DNA of 64,000 bases, taken from VRUE01 sp963702575 (lineage in GTDB: Bacteria; Actinomycetota; Thermoleophilia; Solirubrobacterales; 70-9). Every line of letters starts with the position of its first letter. Within the stretch, counting starts at the first letter, position 1. The stretch spans positions 186,001 to 250,000 of the forward strand of contig CAVPCU010000005.1 in NCBI GenBank assembly GCA_963702575.1, in the 5' to 3' direction. The notes under the pieces were generated by a model, which saw nothing but the letters and a program-made list of their open reading frames with translations, made no database searches and was not told the DNA's origin. A program made the position numbers and the translations under genes. Below are positions 38,237 to 47,291 of the stretch, piece after piece.

Positions 38237-38647
38237 GTGTTCCTGCTCGACGCGAGCGTGTGGGTTCTGCTCGTCGACCCAGAGGATCGATACCACCGCG
38301 ATGCGGTTGCGCTGATTCGAAGTCAGGCGACCTTCCTGGCGGCGCTGGACCTCACCCTGCACGAGGTCGGTAACGCGATCGGGGTGAAGAGAAGCAACGC
38401 TCGGGAGGCGATGAACGTGATCCATCTGCTGTGGGCCTGTTGTGGCGACCGCGTGGTCGCGGCCGACGCGGAGCTCGCCGACTCTGCCTTGGGGATCGCC
38501 GCCGAGCACGGCCTCACCGCCTACGACGCCGCCTACGTCGCCGCCGCGCGCCGTCACGGCTGGACGCTGGTCAGCGCCGACGTCGCCGACCTCGTCTCCA
38601 AGGGCCTGGCGGTGGCCCCGGACGCCGCCGATTACCCTTTGGCGTGA
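38237..38647 (+). CDS. vapC: VapC-type PIN-domain ribonuclease toxin
   Basis: This 136-residue PIN protein has the four acidic positions: D5 in FLLDASVW, E42 in LHEVGNAI, D99 in LTAYDAAYVAAA and D117 in LVSADVADL. PIN toxins cut specific RNAs, often tRNA or rRNA. The stop TGA overlaps the yqeY ATG (TGATG), so the toxin is translationally coupled to the housekeeping gene downstream. Confidence 0.87.
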   Translation: MFLLDASVWVLLVDPEDRYHRDAVALIRSQATFLAALDLTLHEVGNAIGVKRSNAREAMNVIHLLWACCGDRVVAADAELADSALGIAAEHGLTAYDAAYVAAARRHGWTLVSADVADLVSKGLAVAPDAADYPLA

Positions 38648-39078
38648 TGAGCGTTCTGGAGCAGGTTCAGGCGGACGTGCGCACCGCGATGAAAGCGGGC
38701 GAGCGCGGGCGTGCCTCGGCGCTGCGGATGATCGTCGATTCGCTGCAGCAGGACGCCAAGCTGGGCAAGGGCGACGAGGTCGCGGTGCTCCAGCGCGAGC
38801 GCAAGAAACGGCTCGAGGCCGCCACCGCCTATGAGGAGGCGGGGCGTGCCGAGCAGGCCGGCGCCGAGAGCTTCGAGGCGGAGCTGATCGCCGGCTACCT
38901 GCCGGCGCAGCTCTCCGACGAGGAGCTGGCAGAGCTGGTCGAGGCGGCGGTGAGCGAGACCGGCGCCAGCGAGCAGAGGCAGATGGGCCAGGTGATGTCG
39001 GCGCTGATGCCGAAGGTCGGCGGGCGCGCCGACGGCAAGCGGGTCAGCGCAGCGGTGCGTGAGCGGCTTGGCGCGTAG
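38647..39078 (+). CDS. yqeY: GatB/YqeY domain protein
   Basis: This 143-residue helical protein has typical YqeY features (ALRMIVDSLQQDAK, RERKKRLEAATAYEEAGRAE, FEAELIAGYLPAQLS, GQVMSALMPKVGGRADGK). The domain resembles the tRNA-binding tail of GatB, but the role of free YqeY is not settled. It overlaps vapC by 1 base and phoH by 20 bases. Confidence 0.93.
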   Translation: MSVLEQVQADVRTAMKAGERGRASALRMIVDSLQQDAKLGKGDEVAVLQRERKKRLEAATAYEEAGRAEQAGAESFEAELIAGYLPAQLSDEELAELVEAAVSETGASEQRQMGQVMSALMPKVGGRADGKRVSAAVRERLGA

Positions 39079-40048
39079 GCAGCTGACCCTCGACAACAGC
39101 GTGGCGGCCGAGCTGGCCGGCTCCGAGGACGCCGTCCTGCAGGCGCTGCGCGGCCGGCTCGAGTGCGACTTCCACCTGCGCGGCAATGTCCTCACCCTCG
39201 ACGGCGACGCCAGCGACGTGCAGACGGCGGCCACCGTCGTCGACGAGCTGGTCGACCTGATCGAGCAGGGGCACGAGGTGGCGCCGGGGACGATCGAAGC
39301 CGTCGCGGGGGCGCTCGACGCGCACGAGAGCCCCGCCGAGATCCTCGAGGACGTCGTCTGGCGGCACCGCAACACCAAGGTCGCGCCGAAGACGCTCAAC
39401 CAGAAACGCTACGTCGACTCGATCCGGCGCCAGACGATCACCTTCGGCATCGGCCCGGCCGGCACCGGCAAGACCTTCCTCGCGGTGGCGATGGCCGCCC
39501 ACGCCCTCGCCGAGCGCGAGGTGCAGCGGATCATCCTCACCCGCCCCGCGGTCGAGGCCGGCGAGCGGCTCGGCTTCCTGCCGGGCGATATCCAGGCCAA
39601 GGTCGACCCCTACCTGCGGCCGCTCTTCGACGCGCTCTACGACATGCTCGACCCCGACCGCGTCAACGGCTACTTCGAGCGCGGCGTGATCGAGGTCGCG
39701 CCGCTCGCCTTCATGCGTGGCCGCACTCTGAACGACTCCTTCGTCATCCTCGACGAGGCGCAGAACACCAGTCCGGAGCAGATGAAGATGTTCCTCACCC
39801 GGCTCGGCTTCAACTCGCGCATGGTCGTTACCGGGGACGTCACCCAGATCGACCTTCCGCCCGAGCAGCGCTCCGGCCTGGTCGTCGTCCGCGACATCCT
39901 CGGCGAGGTGCCCGATATCTCCTTCGTCCGCTTCGGCGGCGAGGACGTCGTCCGCCACAAGCTCGTGCAGAAGATCGTCGCCGCCTACGGCGAGCACGCC
40001 GAGCGCAGCAAGGGCGAGGCCGCGCCCCCGGCCGCCGATGGCGGTTGA
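39059..40048 (+). CDS. phoH: PhoH-family ATPase
   Basis: This 329-residue protein has an N-terminal KH-like part (about 1-95) and a PhoH ATPase core with Walker A GPAGTGKTFLA and Walker B FVILDEAQN. The TGDVTQIDLP motif (sensor) is also present. PhoH/YbeZ proteins act with YbeY in rRNA processing and RNA metabolism. GTG 39059 lies inside yqeY, and the 3' end overlaps ybeY by 11 bases. Confidence 0.95.
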   Translation: MSGLARRQLTLDNSVAAELAGSEDAVLQALRGRLECDFHLRGNVLTLDGDASDVQTAATVVDELVDLIEQGHEVAPGTIEAVAGALDAHESPAEILEDVVWRHRNTKVAPKTLNQKRYVDSIRRQTITFGIGPAGTGKTFLAVAMAAHALAEREVQRIILTRPAVEAGERLGFLPGDIQAKVDPYLRPLFDALYDMLDPDRVNGYFERGVIEVAPLAFMRGRTLNDSFVILDEAQNTSPEQMKMFLTRLGFNSRMVVTGDVTQIDLPPEQRSGLVVVRDILGEVPDISFVRFGGEDVVRHKLVQKIVAAYGEHAERSKGEAAPPAADGG

Positions 40049-40403
40049 CCTCGGCGACGTGCCGCCCGAGCTCCGCCGCCCGGTCGAAGCCGCGCTCGCG
40101 GCCGCCGGCGTGAGCGACGGCCACCTCGCGGTCGAGCTCGTCGGCGCGGCCCGCATCCGCGAGCTCAACCGTGAGCACCGCGGCCGCGACGCGCCGACCG
40201 ACGTGCTCGCCTTCCCGGTCGACGGCGCCGGCCCGACCGCCGGCCCCCGCGAGCTCGGCGACGTCGCGATCTGCCCCGAGCACTGCACCGACGTGACCGA
40301 GGCCGCCGTCCACGGCGTCCTGCACCTCTGCGGCCACGACCACGAGGCCGACGATGGCGAGATGCTCGCCCTCCAGGCGCGGGTGCTCGAGGGGCTGCGA
40401 TGA
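40038..40403 (+). CDS. ybeY: endoribonuclease YbeY
   Basis: YbeY is a zinc metalloenzyme for 16S rRNA 3' maturation and ribosome quality control. This 121-residue protein is short but carries the metal motif HGVLHLCGHDHE (H-x3-H-x5-H) and the TDVLAFP segment. The start overlaps phoH, and the stop overlaps the era ATG by 4 bases. Confidence 0.93.
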   Translation: MAVDLGDVPPELRRPVEAALAAAGVSDGHLAVELVGAARIRELNREHRGRDAPTDVLAFPVDGAGPTAGPRELGDVAICPEHCTDVTEAAVHGVLHLCGHDHEADDGEMLALQARVLEGLR

Positions 40404-41299
40404 CGGCGACGCGCGCCGGCTTCGTCGGCCTCGCCGGCCGCCCCAACGTCGGCAAGTCGACGTTGGTCAACGCGATCGTCGGCAGCCGGGTGGCGATCGT
40501 CTCGATGCGGCCGCAGACGACGCGTCGGGCGATCCGTGGGATCGCCACCGACGTCGAGGCCGGCCGCCAGCTCGTTCTCGTCGACCTGCCAGGGGTGCAG
40601 AAGCCGCGCGACGTGCTGACCGAGCGCATGCAGCAGCGGGTCGAGCGCGAGCTGGCCGACTCCGACCTGGCGCTGATCGTCGTCAACGGCGAGCAGGGGA
40701 TCGGCCCCGGCGACCGCTTCATCGCCCGCGCCCTGGTCGAGGCGAAGAAGGGCCTGCCGACGATCTGCGCGGTCAACAAGGTCGACACCGTCGGGCCCAA
40801 CGAGCTGGTGCCGGTGCTGGCGGAGGCGGCCGACCTGGACGGGGTCGACGAGGTCTTCCCGATCAGCGCGAAGTCCGGCGAGGGACTCGAGGCCCTGGTC
40901 GGGCGGCTCGCCGAGCTGGTCCCCGAGGGGCCCTACCTCTACCCGCCGGAGGATCACAGCGACCTCTCGAGCGAGACGATGCTGGCCGAGCTGATCCGCG
41001 AGCAGGTGCTCAACCGGACCCGCGAGGAGATCCCGCACTCGGTCGAGGTCCAGGTGAAGGAGATCGAGCGCCGCGAGGACGGCCTGGTCAGCGTGCGCGC
41101 CGAGGTCTGGGCGGAGTCGGAGTCCCAGAAGGGCATCCTGATCGGCAAGGGCGGCGCCAAGGTCGGCGAGATCGGCGCCGCGGCCCGCCGCTCGCTCGAA
41201 GCCGAGCTGGGCGGCAAGGTCTTCCTCGACCTCAAGGTGCGCGTTCGCAGCCATTGGCGTCGCGACGAGGGGCTGCTGGATCGGCTTGGGATCGAGTGA
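40400..41299 (+). CDS. era: GTPase Era
   Basis: Era binds the 3' end of 16S rRNA during 30S assembly. The 299-residue protein has G1 (GRPNVGKST), G3 (DLPGVQKP), G4 (NKVD) and a C-terminal KH domain (about 205-285, QKGILIGKGGAKVGEIG). It follows ybeY directly; the usual cytidine deaminase or DUF gene between them is absent. Palindrome P8 follows the stop. Confidence 0.97.
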   Translation: MTATRAGFVGLAGRPNVGKSTLVNAIVGSRVAIVSMRPQTTRRAIRGIATDVEAGRQLVLVDLPGVQKPRDVLTERMQQRVERELADSDLALIVVNGEQGIGPGDRFIARALVEAKKGLPTICAVNKVDTVGPNELVPVLAEAADLDGVDEVFPISAKSGEGLEALVGRLAELVPEGPYLYPPEDHSDLSSETMLAELIREQVLNRTREEIPHSVEVQVKEIERREDGLVSVRAEVWAESESQKGILIGKGGAKVGEIGAAARRSLEAELGGKVFLDLKVRVRSHWRRDEGLLDRLGIE

Positions 41300-41309
41300 G
41301 GAGTGGGGT

Positions 41310-41403
41310 GGAGGGATGGGGGATGCCCTCGCCCGGACAAGTGCCGAGCAATGAGCTCGGCACTTTGAGTATCCGCCCGTTCGAGGGCATCCCCCATCCC
41401 TCC
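41310..41403. repeat. nested perfect palindrome between era and hisIE (P8)
   Basis: Outer arms 41310-41331 and 41382-41403 are perfect over 22 bases. Inner arms AAGTGCCGAGC (41339-41349) and GCTCGGCACTT (41355-41365) enclose 5 bases. The 50-base core is an inverted copy of the P6 core with paired differences in the stem. It fills most of the 130-base gap before hisIE. Confidence 0.95.
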
Positions 41404-41429
41404 TGACGCGCTGCCATACGATTGAGCCG

Positions 41430-42041
41430 ATGTTCGGTGAGCTGAAATTCGATCAGCGTGGGTTGGTCCCATGCATCGCACAAGACGCTGAGAGCGGGGA
41501 GGTGTTGACGCTTGCCTATGCGAATGAGGAGTCGTTGCGGCTGACGTTGGAGACGGGGGAGATGCACTTTTTCAGCCGCTCGCGCGGGCGGATCTGGCGG
41601 AAAGGGGAAGAGTCGGGCAACGTCTTGAAGCTGCGTCAGCTGCGCTATGACTGCGACGGCGATGCGATCGTCGCCCTGGTCGAGCCGTCCGGGCCGGCCT
41701 GCCACACCGGAGAGCGCTCCTGCTTCTACCGCGAGCTGGAAGGGGGCGAGCCGGCGCCGGTCGCCCACGAGGCGCTCGCCGCGCTGCAGCGGACGCTGCG
41801 CAGCCGCGCCGCCGAGCGGCCCGAGGGCAGCTACACGGTGAAGCTGCTCGACGACCCGAAGCTGGCCGGCGAGAAGGTCGAGGAGGAGGCCGAGGAGGTG
41901 GTGCGCGCGGCGCGCGAGGAGTCCGACGAGCGGGTTGCCGAAGAGGCCGCCGACCTGCTCTACCACCTCAGCGTCCTACTGGCCTCGCGCGAGGTGTCGC
42001 TCGCGGCGGCGATGGAGGTGCTGAATGGCCGTCGTAGCTGA
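41430..42041 (+). CDS. hisI: bifunctional phosphoribosyl-AMP cyclohydrolase / phosphoribosyl-ATP pyrophosphatase
   Basis: This 203-residue HisIE fusion catalyses two early steps of histidine synthesis. The HisI part (1-115) shows the metal-binding D-x-D-x-D-type segment (RYDCDGDAIV), SRGRIWRKGEESGN and the cysteines of ACHTGERSCFY. The HisE part (115-203) shows the GEKVEEEAEEVVRAA and VAEEAADLLYHL helices. No other his genes are nearby. Its end overlaps trpE by 17 bases, so it leads a his-trp operon. Confidence 0.94.
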   Translation: MFGELKFDQRGLVPCIAQDAESGEVLTLAYANEESLRLTLETGEMHFFSRSRGRIWRKGEESGNVLKLRQLRYDCDGDAIVALVEPSGPACHTGERSCFYRELEGGEPAPVAHEALAALQRTLRSRAAERPEGSYTVKLLDDPKLAGEKVEEEAEEVVRAAREESDERVAEEAADLLYHLSVLLASREVSLAAAMEVLNGRRS

Positions 42042-43530
42042 GTCCGAGCTGCGGCTCGAGCCGAGCCTGGAGGAGGCGCGCGAGCTGGCCGCCGAGGGCA
42101 ACGTGGTGCCTTTGCGGGCAAGCTTCGTCGACGACTGCGAGACCCCGGTCTCGGCCTTCCTCAAGCTGCGCGCCGGAGAGCCCGAGGGCTCGCCCTGCTT
42201 CCTGCTGGAGTCGGCCGAGCAGGGCCAGGTCGGCCGCTACTCCTTCGTCGGCATCCGGCCGCGTGCGGTGCTGCGCTGGAGCGACGGCGTGTTCTCGGAG
42301 ACGGGCGAGGACGATGTCGAGGCAGCCGACCCCTACGCCGCCGTCGCCGAGCGCCTCGGCCGCTTTCGCCTGGCGCCGGTCGAGGGCCTGCCGCCGTTCG
42401 CCGGCGGCGCCGTCGGCTTCTTCGGCTACGACCTGGTGCGCACGGTAGAGCCGCTCGGCGAGCCGAATCCCGACCCCCTTGGCCTGCCCGACCTGGCGCT
42501 GATGGTCACCGACGTCCTGCTCGTCTTCGACCACCTGCGCCACGAGCTGACAATCATGGCCTGCGCCTTCGCCGAGGACGGCGGCATCGACGCCGCCTAC
42601 GAGCGCGCCGCCGCCGCGATCGCCGAGGTCCGCGCTCGCCTGCGGGGCGCGGTTCCCGTCCACGACCGCCCGGCCGTGGCTGAGCCGCCGCACTTCGCCT
42701 CGAACATGGAGCGCGAGGAGTTCGAAGCCGCGGTCGCGCGGATCGTCGAGTACGTCCACGCGGGCGACGCCTTCCAGGTGGTCCCTTCGCAGCGCTTCTC
42801 GGCTCCCGCCCCGGTTGAGGCGTTCTCGGTCTACCGCGGCCTGCGCGCGGTCAACCCGTCTCCCTACATGTACTTCCTCGAGTTCGGCGAGTTCCAGATC
42901 GCCGGCGCCTCGCCCGAGCCGCTGGTCAAGGTTCAGGGGCGGCGGGTCGAGACGCGGCCGATCGCCGGCACCTACCCGCGCGGCAGCGACGAGGAGGAGG
43001 ACCGGCGCCTGGCCGAAAAGCTGGTCAACGACCCCAAGGAGCGGGCCGAGCACGTGATGCTGGTCGACCTCGGCCGCAACGACCTCGGCCGCGTCTGCGA
43101 GTACGGCTCGGTCAAGGTCGACGAGCTGATGGTGGTCGAGACCTACTCGCACGTGCTTCACATCGTCAGCCAGGTCTCGGGCACGCTGCGCGAGGGCGTC
43201 GGGGCGATGGACGTGCTGCGCTCGACGCTGCCGGCCGGCACCCTCTCGGGCGCGCCGAAGGTGCGGGCGATGCAGATCATCGACGAGCTCGAGCCGGTCA
43301 AGCGCTGCTCCTACGGCGGCGCGATCGGCTACCTCTCCTGGAACGGCGACCTCGACACCGCGATCCACATCCGCACCGTCGTCGCCAAGGACGGCCAGAT
43401 CCACGTCCAGGCCGGCGGCGGCACCGTCGCCGACGCCAAGCCCGCCTACGAGTACAACGAGTCGGTCAACAAGGCCAAGGCCGTCTTCCGCGCGGTCGAG
43501 CTGGCCTGCGAGCAGCCGGACTGGCCATGA
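42025..43530 (+). CDS. trpE: anthranilate synthase component I
   Basis: TrpE converts chorismate to anthranilate using ammonia from TrpG. The 501-residue protein shows the N-terminal feedback-binding region (about 35-160, with LLESAEQGQVGRYSF) and the chorismate-binding domain. That domain has segments ASPEPLVKVQGRRVETRPIA, AGTYPRG and HVMLVDLGRNDLGRVC. It overlaps hisIE and its stop overlaps the trpG ATG (ATGA). Confidence 0.97.
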   Translation: MAVVAESELRLEPSLEEARELAAEGNVVPLRASFVDDCETPVSAFLKLRAGEPEGSPCFLLESAEQGQVGRYSFVGIRPRAVLRWSDGVFSETGEDDVEAADPYAAVAERLGRFRLAPVEGLPPFAGGAVGFFGYDLVRTVEPLGEPNPDPLGLPDLALMVTDVLLVFDHLRHELTIMACAFAEDGGIDAAYERAAAAIAEVRARLRGAVPVHDRPAVAEPPHFASNMEREEFEAAVARIVEYVHAGDAFQVVPSQRFSAPAPVEAFSVYRGLRAVNPSPYMYFLEFGEFQIAGASPEPLVKVQGRRVETRPIAGTYPRGSDEEEDRRLAEKLVNDPKERAEHVMLVDLGRNDLGRVCEYGSVKVDELMVVETYSHVLHIVSQVSGTLREGVGAMDVLRSTLPAGTLSGAPKVRAMQIIDELEPVKRCSYGGAIGYLSWNGDLDTAIHIRTVVAKDGQIHVQAGGGTVADAKPAYEYNESVNKAKAVFRAVELACEQPDWP

Positions 43531-44141
43531 AGGTCCTCCTGATCGACAACTACGACAGCTTCGCCTACAACCTCGTCCAGTACCTGGGGGAGCTGGGAGC
43601 CGAGGTCGAGGTGGTGCGCAACGACAAGGCCACCGTCGAGGAGCTGCTGGCGCGGGGCGCCGACCGCCTCGTCGTCTCGCCCGGGCCCTGCACGCCGGCC
43701 GAGGCCGGCATCTCCGTCGATGCGATCCGCGCCTTCGCCGAGGGGGGAACGCCGGTGCTCGGCGTCTGTCTCGGCCACCAGTCGCTGGTCGAGGCCTTCG
43801 GCGGGCGCACGGTGCAGGGCGAGCCGATCCACGGCAAGGACGCCGAGATCGCCCACGATGGCCGCTCGATCTTCGCCGGCGTCCCCAGCCCGCTCGTCGC
43901 CGGTCGCTACCACTCGCTCGTCGCCGACCCCGACCTGCCGGCCGAGCTGGAGCTGAGCGCCAGCCTCGGCGACGTGGTGATGGGCGCCCGCCACCGCGAG
44001 CTGCCGGCCGAGGGCGTCCAGTTTCACCCCGAGTCGGTGCTGACCCCGCAGGGCAAGCACCTGCTCGCCAACTTCCTTGGGGTGAGTTGCCGGTTTGTTG
44101 CAAATGGCGAGACAAACCGGCAACTCGGCGAGGGGCGATGA
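43527..44141 (+). CDS. trpG: anthranilate synthase component II (glutamine amidotransferase)
   Basis: This class I amidotransferase has the Cys nucleophile in GVCLGHQSLVEA and the His-Glu pair in QFHPESVLTP. It supplies ammonia to TrpE, and similar proteins also serve PabB. The normal end is near LLANFL at 44076. The last 20 residues are encoded by palindrome P9 and have no family counterpart. The stop overlaps the trpD ATG by 4 bases. Confidence 0.95.
   Translation: MKVLLIDNYDSFAYNLVQYLGELGAEVEVVRNDKATVEELLARGADRLVVSPGPCTPAEAGISVDAIRAFAEGGTPVLGVCLGHQSLVEAFGGRTVQGEPIHGKDAEIAHDGRSIFAGVPSPLVAGRYHSLVADPDLPAELELSASLGDVVMGARHRELPAEGVQFHPESVLTPQGKHLLANFLGVSCRFVANGETNRQLGEGR
44084..44126. repeat. 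palindrome in the 3' end of trpG (P9)
   Basis: GAGTTGCCGGTTTGT (44084-44098) pairs perfectly with ACAAACCGGCAACTC (44112-44126) around a 13-base centre. It extends the TrpG coding frame past its normal end and lies 11 bases before the trpD start codon, so the hairpin could affect trpD translation. Confidence 0.92.
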
Positions 44142-45166
44142 CGAACGAGGTCGTCACCCGGGCGATCGATGCGGTCTGCGACGGCGCGCACCTCACCGCA
44201 GACCACGCCGCCGCCGTGCTGGCCGAGGTGATGGAGGGCCGCTCCAGCGAGGTGCAGACCGCGGCCTTCCTAGTCGCCCTCCGAGCCAAGGGGGAGACGG
44301 TGCCGGAGCTGGTCGGCCTCGCCCGCACGATGCGCGCCCTCGCGGCGCCGGTCGAAACCGATCGCGAAGACCTCGTCGATACGGCAGGCACCGGCGGCGG
44401 TCCCTCGACCTTCAACGTCTCGACCATCGCGGCGCTGGTCGCCGCCGCCGCCGGCTGCGCGGTCGCCAAGCACGGCAACCGCTCGAGCACGAGCCGCTGC
44501 GGCTCGGCAGACCTGCTGGAGGCGCTCGGCGTGAACATCGAGCTCGGCCCCGAGCAGGTCGGTCGCTGCATAGACGAGGTCGGCTTCGGCTTCATGTTCG
44601 CCCCCCGCCACCACGCCGCGATGGCCCACGTCATCCCCGCCCGCAAGGCGCTCGGGGTGCGGACGATCTTCAACTTCCTCGGCCCGCTGACCAACCCGGC
44701 GGGCGCGCCGCGCCAGCTTCTCGGCGTCTCCGACCGCCACTACCAGGAGACGATCGCCGAGGCGCTGCTCGAGCTGGGCACCGAGCGGGCGATGGTCGTC
44801 GCCGCCGAGGACGGGGTCGACGAGCTCTCGCTCTCGGCCCGGACGCGGGTGATCGAGGTCGCCGAGGGGCGCACCGCGGAGTGGTTCGTCGAGCCGGGCG
44901 AACTCGGCCTCGGGGAGGCGGAGCTGGCCGACGTCGCCGGCGGCAGCCCGGAGGAGAACGCCGCTGCCGCGCGCGCCGTCCTGGCGGGCGAGCGCGGGCC
45001 CCGCCGCGACCTCGTCCTGCTCAACGCGGGCGCCGCGATCTACGTCGGCGGCGCCGCCGACGGCCTCGCCGAGGGCGTCGAGAAGGCTGCGGCGGCGGTC
45101 GACGAGGGCGCCGGGCGCGAGCTGCTCGACCGCCTGATCGCAACGACCGCCGCCCTCTCCGACTAG
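44138..45166 (+). CDS. trpD: anthranilate phosphoribosyltransferase
   Basis: TrpD adds a phosphoribosyl group to anthranilate. The 342-residue protein carries the PRPP-binding loop DTAGTGGGPSTFNVST, the KHGNRSSTSRCGSADLLEALG segment and the TIFNFLGPLTNPAG region. The ATG at 44138 overlaps the trpG stop and lies just after palindrome P9. Confidence 0.96.
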   Translation: MTNEVVTRAIDAVCDGAHLTADHAAAVLAEVMEGRSSEVQTAAFLVALRAKGETVPELVGLARTMRALAAPVETDREDLVDTAGTGGGPSTFNVSTIAALVAAAAGCAVAKHGNRSSTSRCGSADLLEALGVNIELGPEQVGRCIDEVGFGFMFAPRHHAAMAHVIPARKALGVRTIFNFLGPLTNPAGAPRQLLGVSDRHYQETIAEALLELGTERAMVVAAEDGVDELSLSARTRVIEVAEGRTAEWFVEPGELGLGEAELADVAGGSPEENAAAARAVLAGERGPRRDLVLLNAGAAIYVGGAADGLAEGVEKAAAAVDEGAGRELLDRLIATTAALSD

Positions 45167-45169
45167 GCT

Positions 45170-45988
45170 TTGCTCCCTCAGGTGGGAACTATCGAGCAGC
45201 TCATCGCCGCTGCCCGCGAAGGGGTGGAGGAACGCCGCGCCCGGACGCCCCAGGCGGACCTCGAGTCGAGGCTGCCGGGACACGGCGAGGACCGGCCGTT
45301 CAACGAGGCCCTGGTCCGGCCGGGCCTCTCGCTGATCGCCGAGTTCAAGCGGCGCTCGCCGAGCGCGGGCGAGATCGCCGCGTCCGCGACAGTCTCCGAC
45401 CAGGTCGGCGCCTACGAGCGCGGCGGCGCGGCCGCGCTCTCGGTGCTGACCGAGGAGCGGCATTTCGGCGGATCGCTCGAGGATCTGCGCGCCGCCCGGT
45501 CGGCGTGCGACCTCCCGATCCTGCGCAAGGACTTCATCGTCGACCCCTACCAGCTTTACGAGGCGGCGGCTAACGGGGCCGACGCGGTGCTGCTGATCGT
45601 CCGCGCCCTCGGCGACGGCGAGCTGCGCGCGCTCTACGGGCTGGCGCGGGGTCTTGACCTCGACTGCTTGGTCGAGGTCCATGACGGCGATGAGCTGGAG
45701 CGGGCGCTGGAGCTCGACGCCGACGTGATCGGGATCAACAACCGCGATCTCGACCAGGGCACGGTCGACGTCGCCACCACCTACGAGCTGATGCCCGACG
45801 TCCCGGCCGGCAAGACCGTGGTCGCCGAGAGCGGGATCTCCTCGCACGAGGAGATCGAGGAGCTGGAACGGGTCGGCGTCGACGCCGTGCTGATCGGCTC
45901 GGCGCTGATGCGGGCCTCCGACCCCGAAGCGCTGGCGCGGGAGTTGACCGGCTCCGACGAAGGCACCCGCGAGCACCACCTCCCCTGA
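45170..45988 (+). CDS. trpC: indole-3-glycerol phosphate synthase
   Basis: TrpC closes the indole ring. The TIM-barrel protein has the catalytic segments LIAEFKRRSPSAGEI, LRKDFIVDPYQLYEA, IGINNRDLDQGTVD and VAESGIS. The start is TTG 45170 or GTG 45182, as no ATG is near the conserved N-terminus. It is separated from trpD by 3 bases. Confidence 0.95.
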   Translation: MLPQVGTIEQLIAAAREGVEERRARTPQADLESRLPGHGEDRPFNEALVRPGLSLIAEFKRRSPSAGEIAASATVSDQVGAYERGGAAALSVLTEERHFGGSLEDLRAARSACDLPILRKDFIVDPYQLYEAAANGADAVLLIVRALGDGELRALYGLARGLDLDCLVEVHDGDELERALELDADVIGINNRDLDQGTVDVATTYELMPDVPAGKTVVAESGISSHEEIEELERVGVDAVLIGSALMRASDPEALARELTGSDEGTREHHLP

Positions 45989-46058
45989 CGGCCCTCTTTA
46001 GAGAATCTTTCATGAGCATTAACTGCGGCCTCAGGGCGGCTCGGCACGATCCCCGGCG

Positions 46059-47276
46059 ATGAACAGAGCGCGACGCTTCTTCCGCACCTCCTTCGGCTCC
46101 GCCGTTCTCGGCGGCGCCGTCGTCGCCGTAGTCGGCCTGGTGGCCCTGGCGACCGGCCTGGTCAAGTCCAAGGACGGCGGCTCGACCGTCACGGTCGCCG
46201 CTCCGCTCTCGCCGCCGGTCAACGCGAGCGCTACCAGCGACCCCAACACGGTCAACCAGATCTACCGCAGCGACGGCCAGGGCGTCGCCTTCATCCAGGC
46301 GCAGCGCAAGCCGCAGGAACCCTCCGGCTTCAGCCCGTTCGAAGAACCCGAAAGCGGGGGCGTCGCCACCGGCTCGGGCTTCCTGATCGACACCGAAGGC
46401 CACATCGTCACCAACAACCACGTGGTCGAAGGCTCCGACAAGGTCGAGGTCAAACTCGGCTCCTCGGACAAGACCTACGAAGCCGAAGTGGTCGGCACCG
46501 ACCCGGCGACCGACATCGCCCTGCTCAAGGTCGACGCGCCCGCCGAAAGCCTCCACCCGCTCTCGCTGGGCGAGTCCAAGCAGGTCCAGGTCGGCGATCC
46601 GGTGGTCGCGATCGGCAACCCGTTCGGCCTCGATCGCACCGTCACCGCCGGGATCGTCTCGGCGCTGCAACGACAGATCCAGGCGCCCAACGGGTGGTCG
46701 ATCTCGCACGTGATCCAGACCGACGCGGCGATCAACCCGGGGAACTCCGGCGGCCCGTTGATCGACTCCTCCGGCGCGGTGATCGGGATCAACTCCCAGA
46801 TCCAGACCGGCGGCAGCAACGGCAACGTCGGCATCGGCTTCGCGATCCCGATCGACACCGCCCGCGAAGTGGTCAAGCAGATCGAGGAGCACGGCGAAGT
46901 CAAGCACGCCTACCTCGGCATCAGCGGCGGCAGCATCACGCCCGAACTGGCCCAGGCGGTGAAGCTCCCGGTCGAATCGGGTGTGCTGGTCAACGAAGTC
47001 GTCAAAGGCGGCCCCGCCGACAAGGCCGGGATCAAGGGCGGCGACACCTCGGCGACGATCGAAGGCGCCAGCATCCGCCTTGGCGGCGACGTCATCACAA
47101 AGGTCGACGGCAAGAAGGTCGTCGGCATGGAAGACGTGATCAACGCGGTCAACGGGGCTTCTCCCGGCGACAAGATGACGCTGACGATCGATCGCGACGG
47201 CAAGAGCCAGGACGTCACGGTGACGCTCGGCGTGCGCCCCAGCTCGGCCGAAGCGGTCGAAACTCCGTCGCGGTAG
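46059..47276 (+). CDS. htrA: HtrA/DegP-type membrane-anchored serine protease
   Basis: This 405-residue protein has a membrane helix (about 13-33), a trypsin-like protease domain with H121 (TNNHVVEG), D152 (ATDIALLK) and S230 (NPGNSGGPL), and one C-terminal PDZ domain (about 285-390). It acts outside the membrane in protein quality control or regulated proteolysis. It sits between trpC and trpF within the trp cluster. The 70-base gap before it may carry its own promoter. Confidence 0.94.
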   Translation: MNRARRFFRTSFGSAVLGGAVVAVVGLVALATGLVKSKDGGSTVTVAAPLSPPVNASATSDPNTVNQIYRSDGQGVAFIQAQRKPQEPSGFSPFEEPESGGVATGSGFLIDTEGHIVTNNHVVEGSDKVEVKLGSSDKTYEAEVVGTDPATDIALLKVDAPAESLHPLSLGESKQVQVGDPVVAIGNPFGLDRTVTAGIVSALQRQIQAPNGWSISHVIQTDAAINPGNSGGPLIDSSGAVIGINSQIQTGGSNGNVGIGFAIPIDTAREVVKQIEEHGEVKHAYLGISGGSITPELAQAVKLPVESGVLVNEVVKGGPADKAGIKGGDTSATIEGASIRLGGDVITKVDGKKVVGMEDVINAVNGASPGDKMTLTIDRDGKSQDVTVTLGVRPSSAEAVETPSR

Positions 47277-47291
47277 GCGGGCGGGTCCTGT

